Source of the DNA: Dactylis glomerata
Taxonomy: Eukaryota; Streptophyta; Magnoliopsida; Poales; Poaceae
NCBI GenBank assembly: GCA_007115705.1
Contig: QXEO01000247.1
Location: forward strand, 15,054,291-15,118,290
Direction of reading: 5' to 3'
Length of the DNA stretch: 64,000 bases
The position numbers and the translations under genes are program-made. Positions 1-9,050 of this stretch are shown in pieces. How positions within the stretch are numbered: the first letter of the stretch is position 1; each line of letters begins with the position of its first letter. Below the pieces are notes generated by a model. It saw only the letters and a program-made list of their open reading frames with translations, searched no databases and was not told the DNA's origin.

Positions 1-274
1 TGGATCCACGTCTTGATCTGGTCCCGGTAGCGCTGCAGCTTCTTGATCTCCTTCTTGAGGTCGGCCTCGAACTTCTCCTTCTGGTTGGCATTCTCGGTGT
101 CGTAGACCTGCGGAAACCCCGCAATCAGTCAGAGAGCGGAAAAATCAACCGAAATCGGGATGTGGGGGAGGAGCGGCGTGCCTTGTTCCAGATGCTGTCG
201 AAGACGTCGACGCCCTCCTGGACCTTCTTGAGGACGCGGTCGATCTCGCCCTGCAGCTTCCGGCTGGCGCCCAT
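1..274 (-). CDS. NOT3: CCR4-NOT complex subunit 3/5 (NOT3), N-terminal exons, partial
   Basis: Subunit of the cytoplasmic CCR4-NOT complex, which removes poly(A) tails and represses mRNAs. Exon 1 is 274..182 (31 codons), starting MGASRKLQGEIDRVLKK and ending DSIWNK. Exon 2 starts at 107 with VYDTENANQKEKFEADLKKE, continues KLQRYRDQIKTW, and runs off the window edge at 1. This is the coiled-coil N-terminal domain of the NOT3/NOT5 family. The start is the family-typical MGA methionine. The intron between them (181..108, 74 bp) reads AAG|GCACGC at the donor and TTTCCGCAG at the acceptor, so it is a GC-AG intron. Exons join in frame. The rest of the gene is outside the window. Family call is confident; the choice between NOT3 and NOT5 naming is convention. 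Confidence 0.9.
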
Positions 275-1556
275 GGCATCCAATCCAGCACCGGGGCGGG
301 CGGGGGAGGCTGGGCAGGCTAGGGTTTACGATTTGGGAGCGCGAGTAAACGGGGAGTGGAGACTGGGGGAGCCGAAGGAGACGACGGATTTTGGTTCGGG
401 TGCGTTTATTCGGACGGGGACGGGACGGATGGGTCGACTCGACCGGTGGCCACCGTCGGCCGACACGGTGGGGCCAATGTTCGTGGGTGGAATGTGGATG
501 TGGCCAGGGGGCCCATCGTTCGTCAACAGATGCGCGGGCGGATGTGAGATGTGGTCTGGATGCGGGCTGGAATATTTTAACAGGGCCAGTTGTCTAATCA
601 CCCTCATTTGGGCTCATTAGTCAAGCCCATCACAGATCCTTTAAAAAAATGCTTCGCTCTTTACGTTTTTTCTTTTCCTTTTGACAAGAAGAAAAATGCA
701 ATCATCTCCCCTCCAAAAAAATCCATCCAGATCCAACACTAATGATAGCATTTTGTTTTTCAAATATCAAGTACAACATAGATGCCAAGCAGTGGCGGAC
801 CCATCATCCCTATTGCCCGCAAAGTTGCTTGGGCTTCCGGCCGGCCTTCACGGTGTATTTTGGTGTTTATTTGACAAAATAAATAACACACTAAACTTTT
901 TGAATTTATTGTTTACCCATGCTTAAAATGCTCTTGGGTGTGCTAATGATGCTAGGGACATACACAGGATATGACGAGTATGCACTGTGTGCAATCAATA
1001 CATGTAAAAAAAACAACTATATGAAATTAGTAGTTGGACATCTTAAGTGATTCACAAAAAAAGTATTAGTCGTTGGTTATTGCCTATGTTGATAACTTGT
1101 AAATTACGGATTCAAACCCCGCATCTAGCAATTTGGTACAGACTTTTATCTTGCACATTGCTAGTTTTTTATTCCTGCGTATTATATTTTAACCGTCAAC
1201 ATTTCTTATTTATATTTTTTAGCATATATTATTTCAGACCTCACTTATTTTTTTTACCTTTTTAGCGTAAATATTAGGGATATGTTATATGTGAATGCAT
1301 TCTATTCACCACCTACGGTGCATAGTGCGTTAATTCGCACTTGGGGTTTTCTTACGTTGTTAAAATTAAGAACTTATGTTTGATATACAATGGAAAATTA
1401 CGTTCATATTGACCCACAATGGAAACAAATCGACACGAGAAACATAACATATGAGTCATAGCAGCATAAAAATCAAAGAAATATGTATTTTATGTGGTAT
1501 TTATGTACGTCAAGTAAAAGAAGTTTACGTCATGTCCAAATTTGTTTACAAACCTC
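275..1556. other. NOT3 upstream region and AT-rich intergenic DNA
   Basis: The first 250 bp are GC-rich and should hold the NOT3 leader and promoter. From about 600 the sequence becomes AT-rich with no coding signal. A tRNA-like B-box (ggattcaaacc) occurs near 1109 but without a convincing A-box or tail. No gene is seen. Confidence 0.6.
320..327 (-). promoter_or_regulatory. telo-box (AAACCCTA) upstream of NOT3
   Basis: The minus strand reads AAACCCTA 46 bp before the NOT3 start codon, in its probable 5' UTR or promoter. Telo-boxes are common in promoters and leaders of plant housekeeping and translation-related genes. The match is short and the functional role is inferred. Confidence 0.4.
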
Positions 1557-1559
1557 TTA

Positions 1560-2258
1560 GTGCCTGTTTGGATGTATGAATTGGGGCTTGGAATTGCCCA
1601 TTTGGAATTTAGAGGCCCGAATTCCGCTGTTTGGATGACCATGGAATTCGAGTGTGGAAACTAGCTGAAATTCCGAGCCAAATCTACCATGTGTTATTTC
1701 GGCCTTGCATATTTCCGAGCTGCCCCGCTCCGAATTGGCCGGAATTGTAAAAACTTAAAAAAATATAAAAACTTTAAAAACTTTAAAAAATTCAAAAAAT
1801 GTGAAAAATTCAAAAAATCAATAAACATAAAAAAATAAAAACTTTAAAAATAGAAAACTTAAATAATAGGAAACATAAAAAAAGTTCTAATAAAAATGCA
1901 AAATAAAAAACCAAAAAAATATAAAATAAAATTTTGAAATTATAAAATAAAAAACTTCCAAAAAAATCAAGAAATTCGAAAACTGTACAAATATCAAAGT
2001 TTAATAAAATTTGAATAAAAAATAAAAATTTGGGAATATAAAGTGAGAAAAACCCTAACCCTAGATTGAAATTCAATTCCATGTTTTGTACATCCAAACA
2101 GGATTTGGAATTAGGTGCTATTCTTTGATTCCAACAAGAAATTCCATGCACATCCAAACAACGAAATTGGAAATGGAGGTCATTTCCTTTCCATCTTAGA
2201 TTTGGAATTTTCAGTCCAATTCATTTCCGAGCAAAAATTCCTACATCCAAACAGACCC
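1560..2258. mobile_element. PIF/Harbinger-type non-autonomous element, 699 bp
   Basis: Flanked by TTA on both sides (1557-1559 and 2259-2261), the target duplication of PIF/Harbinger elements. The terminal inverted repeats are GTGCCTGTTTGGATGTA on the left and, on the other strand, GGGTCTGTTTGGATGTA on the right. Sub-terminal parts (about 1575-1740 and 2050-2240) also contain inverted ggaatt-rich segments. The centre (about 1745-2035) is very A-rich and carries no transposase frame, so the element is a long MITE mobilised in trans. Confidence 0.8.
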
Positions 2259-3767
2259 TTAAGTTTCGAGGTAATACAAGATTTACATGATGTAAGGGCA
2301 TGTATTACTGTTGTGAAGAAATAGGGGGGTGTAGATTAACTATTCTTCCCCCTCGTGCCAAATAATGTGGCCTTTTGGTTACTTTTGACATAGCGCTTGG
2401 TTGAGAACTTTTGAATTGCAGCAAGTTGTCAAAAAGTGCACACAGAAACAGGTTTACCCAATGTGGAAAGAAACCCTTGTTTATAAATTTTAGTAAAAAA
2501 AATTCTATATCTTTAGGACATGTATAGATTTCATGCGACTTAGATTTAACTGAATCTCAGTCATGTGATGTCATCCAAGTCTCACTTTCAACCTAGCTGC
2601 AACTCATATGCCACACAAATCTCGAAGCAAATTCAATGGTCTAGATATTTACAACCTAGGTTTAACTAGAAAAATCTTAGTTACAACTCATTTGCAAGTA
2701 GAAAATCTTAACTACAGCCATTGAAGAATCTAGAACGAAATTGTGGGTGGGGCTGAGAAGCCCAACATTAACTTAAGACACGCGTGGCTTAGACATCGTC
2801 GCGGTCCACGTAACAGAGAAGTCCAACAGGGTTCTACTTACCCCTTCATTCCTAGGATTCTTCTCTTCTTACAATCCGTAGATTAGAAAAAGCCTCGACA
2901 TGCAAATCAATGGTTGCAACATCTCTAGATCATCGACTTTTGGAGAAAAATGGAGGGTAGGCTTAAGCCTATTGAAACCTACCTGGTAGATTCGTCTGGG
3001 TTGCATTCTACTTGCAGCTAAAAAAATCTCAGTTACAATAGACTATAACTAGAAAAATCTCACTTACAATCCACTGTCATTTTAGCATGAATCATGAGGC
3101 AAATATAATGGTTAAGCACGTGATTGAGATTTAGTTATATCTCAGGCGCCTTAGAACTAGCAAAACCGATATCTCTCGTACTCCATCCCTTCCAAAAAAG
3201 GGTGTCCAAGATTTATCAAAAATTAATAGACGCGATCTAGTGTACAGACACTTCCCAATTTTGAAAAATATTCGACATCTTTTAGGAAATGAGAGAGTAT
3301 ATCTTATATACCTGCGAAGAATAGTAAAAAATGCTATATATAAATTAGTACGAGTTGTTTTCAACAGCCGTGGAATAACAATTTTATCGTAGAGTGCTAG
3401 AAAATTTATAGTATGTAAATTTCTCCACTTACAGTTTCCAAAGTTGATAAATAAGGTTTTTGTGTGTAGCTTGTATACACATTGAGCCGTTGAGCAAGAG
3501 ACAGAGGGATGTGCGTGATCCGGTGGCACGTTACATGCGTGAACCCTATTGCTTGTACGGCCCTGCAGTATACAAATGAATCCACGATGAGATCAAGTGA
3601 ACTTAATCCAGACGGAGCAACATGGGCTCAATCAGCTGCAGGCGCGCGGTTGCTAGTAAGCGGAAAAAATATTTAAGGAAACGACCCGAGAGATGGAGAC
3701 CAATGTGTACGATCGAGGTAGGCCGCGATCGGATCCAAATCGGAGAGATGGATGTGGACGGAATAAT

Positions 3768-3961
3768 CACGTGGCGAGGACTGACCGAGCGGTTGCGGCA
3801 CATGCATGATCCGTGCACGAGCTCTAGGCATGCATGCGGTGAGTCAGCAGCATGCATGCATGCAGCCTCGATCGTTCGTTCGTGCGCGCACGCACGCACG
3901 CACGCGTGCCTGCAGTGTTCCTCACTCCATGGACACGTGCCGCGCCATCATGCAAGCGAGC
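3768..3961. promoter_or_regulatory. cluster of G-box, RY and GCN4-type motifs
   Basis: Within 195 bp I see two CACGTG G-boxes (3768-3773, 3934-3939), RY-type CATGCATG cores at 3801-3808, 3829-3836 and 3851-3863, a further CATGCA near 3960, and a GCN4-type TGAGTCA at 3840-3846 directly before the longest RY run. In cereals these are bound by B3 and bZIP factors in seed-maturation promoters. No convincing coding sequence follows on either strand, so the function is inferred from motifs only. Confidence 0.35.
3883..3906. repeat. CGCA-type microsatellite
   Basis: Short run of GCAC/CGCA units next to the RY cluster. Confidence 0.7.
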
Positions 3962-5162
3962 ATGCATCGGTGTACGTACATACGGAGTATACGGTGGTAT
4001 ACGAAATACGAGCACCTTGTCGTCGGGCCCCACGTTGCAAAGGCAGGCGTGCAGTGCGGGCGTCCGTACGCTTTGCGTCAGCGGATAACTGGCTCATCTC
4101 GTGCGTGCGGCCCCTTTGGCCTGAAGAAGTAGACGTTGCGAGAGGCCATTTGTGGCCTGCACGCTCTGCTAGCCGCCACCGACCACGCAGTGCCTTGCCG
4201 ACCGGAGACATATCGGATCCACCAAACTAAGAAATCCTGGAGACATGTGTATATTGGAACCATTGAGACGTTGGGCACGATGCATGTGTTGTGCAATGTG
4301 CATATTACTACAAATCAAGTAGGCAAATGAAGCTGTTATTACAAAACGTACCATTGGAGTGAAAACGATTTCAAATTCAGTGGTTACAAATTAGGGAAAC
4401 TTGTTCTTCTTTTTGCCCATTTTGATATATCCACTATAAGTTCCGACATAACGATAAATATTTTTAATGGTTCACTCTACTCAACGTCTCCGTTGGGATG
4501 TCACGCATTAGCCTATGTTAGTTATGCTGAAACCTAAGCCTGAAACTTCGGAGAAAGTATCTGGTGAAAACCAAGATACATTGGAAACATGCAAACTCTA
4601 AATGTGAACCTTTGGATACAATGTGTAGGGCTGGGATGGATCGTGAACGAACTGGTACGTTTTTGCAATGAACCGCCCGCCTGGGTTGCATCATGTTTTC
4701 ACAAAAACCCTTATAGTATCTCTTCTTCTCAACTTTGCACCCAAATGTGCAGGTCAACAACATGATTTTGGATAAGAAACACGCAGATGGAGAGAGAAAA
4801 ATGACAGGTTTGGCCACCATGTAAGATCTGGATGTTCCTATGTCCTCGGGTGCTATAACGCACGTTGTTGCTGATTTTACATGAGCAATCGCCGGGTCCG
4901 ATTGATGTTATCTCGTCCTCATTCATCTACCCATGGCGCTAGATCCAGATAACCAGAGAAATTTCGAGCTAGCTCTATGTCGGCAGATTGATGCTCGCAC
5001 ATGTACTTTCAAGATGAGATTTAGTTGAAGAGGACGCCAGAATCTGGATCTGACAGCCTATCCGCCCCTCCATGACTACCGGAAGGCAGAGCTCGGGGCG
5101 GATCTGAACCTATTTTTTGGATTTCCATAGATGTGTGGACAATGTTGGGAGGGAGAGGATAG

Positions 5163-5167
5163 AGGAG
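5163..5167. repeat. target duplication AGGAG, left
   Basis: AGGAG precedes the left LTR and is repeated exactly at 13615-13619, proving that the intervening 8447 bp entered as one insertion. Confidence 0.95.
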
Positions 5168-6795
5168 TGATACGTCTCCAACGTATCTATAATTTTTGAT
5201 GCTCCATGCTTGTTTTTACACCATTTGCCTATTGTTTCGTTACACTTAGTGGCACTTTTATGCATTTTCCGGAACTAACCTATCAACGAGTTGCCACAGT
5301 GCCAGTTCCCTGTTTTCTGCTGTTTTTGTGTTTCAGAGTGATACACAGGAAATATTCTCGGAATTGGACGAAACAAGTTCCTGAAGTCTTATTTTTCCCG
5401 GAAGCTTCCAGAGATCCGAAGGAGAGCCGGAGGGGGGCCACCAGGGCCCCACACGCAGGGGCGGCGTGGCCAGGCCCCTGGCCGTGCGGGCCCCGCGTGA
5501 GGGTGCCTGGCTCCCCCTCTGACATCGCCCCTTCGCCTATAAAGACCCCCCGACGGAAAAAACCTAAGTACCCGATCAGATTTCCAGAACACATCGCGAT
5601 CCGCCGCCACCGTCGACCCGAAGATCGGGAGGGTCCAGAAGCTCTTCCCGGCACCCTGCCGGAGAGGGGAATCGCCACCGGAGGTCTTCTTCATCGCCAT
5701 GCTTGCCTCCGGAGCGATGAGTGAGTAGTCTACCTTGGACTATGGGTCCATAGCAGTAGCTAGATGGTTGTCTTCTCCACCATGTGCTTCATGTTTAGAT
5801 CTCATGAGCTGCCCTACATGATTGAGATCACCGTTATGTAATTCTACATGTTTGGTTTGTTGGGATCCGATGAATATTGGTGTTTATGATTAAGTTGCTG
5901 TACTGAATTATATCTTTTGTTATCTCTATGTTGTTTATGATCTTGCATGCTCTCCGTTGTTAGTAGCTATCTTGGCCGAGTAGTTGCTAGTGACTCCAAG
6001 AGGGGGTATTTATGCTCGATAGTGGGTTCATGCCTCTATTTCACCTGGGGGAGTGACAGAAACCTCTAAGGTGGTAGATGTGCTGTTGCTACTAGGGAGA
6101 AAACAACATTCATATGCTCAAGGGCATATGCTTTGTTTACATTACACACTTTGCTTAATGCAATTATCTGGTGTTCGCAACTTAATACTTCTAGGGTGTT
6201 CGGATTGATATCCCCGGGAGTGGATTATTAGTCATAGATGCAGTTGGATGGCGATCTATGTATTTTGTTGTAATGCCCAGAGTAAATCTCATAGTGATCT
6301 TCTTGACATATCACGTTTATCTTTATTCTATCAATTGCCCAACTGTAATTTGTTTACCCAGCATGTGTTATTTTATCTATGGAGAGACACCACTAGTGAA
6401 CTGTGGATCCCGGTCCTATTTCCATCATATTGCTATCACCTGTTTACTTTACTCGCACTGTTTACTTTACTCGTACTGTTTACTTTACTCGCATACTATA
6501 TTGTTTTCCACTCGATACGCTCATAACCTTTGTTTCAAGCAAACCGGTGAGATTGACAACCTCATCGCAAGTTGGGAACAAAGTACTTGGTTGTGTGTGT
6601 GCAGGTTCCGCATCACCTTCAGTCGTCATTGTCTCTCCTCTCCTGATCGACATTAAACCTTGGTTTCTTAAACTGAGGGAAAACTAGCTGCTATACTCAT
6701 CATACCTTCCTCTTGGGGTTCCCAACGGGCTGGTTATCCACCACGCACAAGGACCGTCTACTCCCATGTCAACCACACGCCATCAACCGGTAGCA
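5168..6795 (+). repeat. element 1, 5' LTR
   Basis: Begins TGATACGTCTCCAACG and ends CGGTAGCA. It is equal in length to the 3' LTR with no indels noticed. A TATA-like cctataaagacc at 5535-5546 is a plausible promoter position for the element transcript. The open frames inside it are not genes. Confidence 0.95.
6440..6493 (+). repeat. 18-bp tandem repeat, three copies, in the LTR
   Basis: Three consecutive units ctgtttactttactcg(c/t)a. The same array occurs at 13259-13312 in the right LTR, so it predates the insertion. Confidence 0.85.
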
Positions 6796-6805
6796 GCTCA
6801 TTTTC

Positions 6806-6823
6806 TGGCGCAGTTGCCGGGGA
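6806..6823 (+). other. element 1 primer-binding site (tRNA-Asp type)
   Basis: TGGCGCAGTTGCCGGGGA lies 10 nt after the 5' LTR. It complements the 3' end of plant tRNA-Asp with one mismatch. Confidence 0.8.
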
Positions 6824-6986
6824 GGAAGAGAAGACTTCTGCGAGGGGAGTTTTTCGCACACATCCTTTACTTTGTTATTGTTTTGCTTTGCTTTATTTAT
6901 TTTACCTGCATTGCTTTATACCAAAAACCCAAAAAAATTAGAATCCTTGGTAGTTGTTTTTACTTGTTTACTTTCGTTTTGCTGAA

Positions 6987-9050
6987 ATGGCCAATCCTGA
7001 AAACACCAAGTTGTGTGACTTTACTAGCACAAACAATAGTGATTTTATCTGCACTCCTATTGCACCACCTGCTCCTGCTGCAAACTTTTATGAGATTAAG
7101 CCTGCTTTGTTGAACCTTGTTATGAAAGAGAAATTTTCTGGTGCTAGTACTGAAGATGCTGCAGCTCATCTCAACGGTTTTGTTGAGCTATGTGAGATGC
7201 AAAAATATAAGGATGTTGATAGTGATATTATTCAGCTCAAGTTGTTTCCTTTTTCTTTGAGAGGAAAAGCTAAAGATTGGTTGCTGTCTTTGACAAAGAA
7301 TAGTATTGATTCATGGGCTAAGTGTAAGGATGCTTTTATTGGTAGATACTATCCTCCTGCTAAGATTATATCCTTGCGTAGCAATATTATGAAGTTTACT
7401 CAGTTTGATAATGAACATGTTGCTCAAGCTTGGGAAAGAATGAAATCTATGATAAAGAATTGCCCCACTCATGGACTGACTACTTGGATGATTATCCAAA
7501 CTTTTTATGCAGGACTGAATTTTTCTTCAAGGAACCTACTTGATTCAACTGCTGGAGGCACTTTTATGTCCCTTACCTTGGGCGCCGCATCAAAGCTACT
7601 CGACAACATGATGGTAAATTATTCTGAATGGCACACCGAGAGAGCTCCACAAGGTAAGAAGGTAAATTCTGTTGAGGAAACCTCTTCCTTGAATGATAAG
7701 ATTGATACCATTATGGCTATGCTTGCGAATGATAGAACTCATGTTGATCCTAATAATGTTCCTTTGGCCTCTCTGGTTGCTCAAGAAGAGCATGTTGATG
7801 TGAATTTCATTAGAAACAATAATTTTAACAACAATGCTTATAGGAACAATTTTGCTAGTAACAATTATAGGCCGTATCCTTCTACCAATGGTAATGGTTA
7901 TGGTAACTCTTATGGTAATTCCTACAACAACACTAGGGCCGCGCCCTCCGAGCTTGAGGTAATGCTCAAGGACTTCATTGGTAAGCAAACTGCTTTTAAC
8001 AAGTCTGTTGAGGAAAAGTTAGGCAAAATTGATATTCTTGCTTCTAAAGTTGATAGCCTTGCTCATGATGTTGAACTTCTGAAACTAAAAGTGTTTCCTA
8101 ATGATGTGAAAGAGAACAATGTTTTTGCTACCGCTAATGCTATCCAAGTTGGAATTGATGAAAATATTAGATTGTTAGCGGAATTGCATGCCAGGTGGGA
8201 AAGAGAAGATGAGATGGCTAGAGAGATGAAGGTATATACTATTACTACCTCTAATGATGTTTCTCCTACTGGTAGCAATCCTCTTACTTTGATTGGTGTA
8301 GAGAAAACTCCCACTCCTTGTGTTAAAAAGCCTAAAACTGCCAAAACTTTTTCTCAAAAGAGTGCTGAAATTTTTCGGAGTGTAGGAGATGATAGCTCTA
8401 CTTCTTTTAATGATTTTGATATTGATGGCTGCAATATATCTGAAGTAATTTTGTTCTTGCAAAAGCTTGCTTTGACTCCCAATGCTAGTTCTTTAAATAT
8501 TGCTTTTACTAAGCATATTACCAATGCTCTTATAAAAATTAGGGATGAAAAGTTGAAGCAAAAAGCCTCTGTTCCCAAGAAGTTAGAAGATGGTTGGGAA
8601 CCCATCATTGATATGCATGTTAATGGTTATGATTGCCATGCTTTATGTGATCTAGGTGCTAGTATTTCTATCATGCCTAGAAAGATTTATGACATGCTTG
8701 ATTTACCACCGCTTGAAAAATGTTATTTTGATGTTCCTATTGCTGATGTTGCTAAGAAGAAACCTTTGGGAAGAATTAATGATGTTCTTATTGTGGTTAA
8801 CAATAACCTTGTTCCCGTTGATTTTCTTGTTATGGACGTTGAATGCCATGCTTCATGTCCTATTATTTTGGGAAGACCCTTTCTTCGAACTGTAGGTGCC
8901 ATCATTGATATGAGAGAAGGCACCATCAAATATCAATTCCCACTAAAGAAAGGTATGGAACACTTCCCTAGGAAAAGAAAGAAATTACTTTTTGACTCCA
9001 TTCTTAGAGCAAATTATGAGCTTGATGCTTCATCACTTGATGTTACTTGA
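6987..9050 (+). CDS. gag-protease polyprotein of element 1
   Basis: 687-residue frame from MANPENTK. An in-frame upstream ATG at 6954 would add 11 residues, but the later start better fits a capsid N-terminus. A retrotransposon gag domain spans about residues 45-200 (LKLFPFSLRGKAKDWL, then AQAWERMKSMIKNCP). A low-complexity Asn/Tyr-rich stretch lies at about 275-320, then a coiled-coil-like Leu/Lys region. Near residue 550 is the retropepsin-like motif CDLGASISIMP, later followed by PIILGRPFLRT. The catalytic triplet reads DLG rather than the usual D(S/T)G, as in many plant gag-asp-protease proteins. No zinc knuckle is seen. The frame is intact, so the element may still make its own capsid. 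Confidence 0.88.
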   Translation: MANPENTKLCDFTSTNNSDFICTPIAPPAPAANFYEIKPALLNLVMKEKFSGASTEDAAAHLNGFVELCEMQKYKDVDSDIIQLKLFPFSLRGKAKDWLLSLTKNSIDSWAKCKDAFIGRYYPPAKIISLRSNIMKFTQFDNEHVAQAWERMKSMIKNCPTHGLTTWMIIQTFYAGLNFSSRNLLDSTAGGTFMSLTLGAASKLLDNMMVNYSEWHTERAPQGKKVNSVEETSSLNDKIDTIMAMLANDRTHVDPNNVPLASLVAQEEHVDVNFIRNNNFNNNAYRNNFASNNYRPYPSTNGNGYGNSYGNSYNNTRAAPSELEVMLKDFIGKQTAFNKSVEEKLGKIDILASKVDSLAHDVELLKLKVFPNDVKENNVFATANAIQVGIDENIRLLAELHARWEREDEMAREMKVYTITTSNDVSPTGSNPLTLIGVEKTPTPCVKKPKTAKTFSQKSAEIFRSVGDDSSTSFNDFDIDGCNISEVILFLQKLALTPNASSLNIAFTKHITNALIKIRDEKLKQKASVPKKLEDGWEPIIDMHVNGYDCHALCDLGASISIMPRKIYDMLDLPPLEKCYFDVPIADVAKKKPLGRINDVLIVVNNNLVPVDFLVMDVECHASCPIILGRPFLRTVGAIIDMREGTIKYQFPLKKGMEHFPRKRKKLLFDSILRANYELDASSLDVT

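Larger units (their letters stand above)
2262..5162. other. intergenic DNA without a recognisable gene
   Basis: Frames here are short or have biased composition without domain signal. A GC-richer patch at about 3600-4230 contains dense promoter-type motifs (listed separately). Remaining sequence looks like decayed repeat or unique intergenic DNA. Confidence 0.5.

Noticed and set aside
1040..1140. tRNA-like B-box (ggattcaaacc) and flanking text
   Set aside because: No matching A-box at the right spacing, no SINE tail and no target duplication.
3622..4230. 202-codon plus-strand frame over the motif cluster
   Set aside because: The composition follows the CATG and CGCA repeats; no domain, and overlapping frames of similar length exist on both strands.
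5206..5724. Open frames inside the LTRs of element 1 (also 12118-12543)
   Set aside because: They lie in non-coding LTR sequence and vary between the two LTRs without coding constraint.
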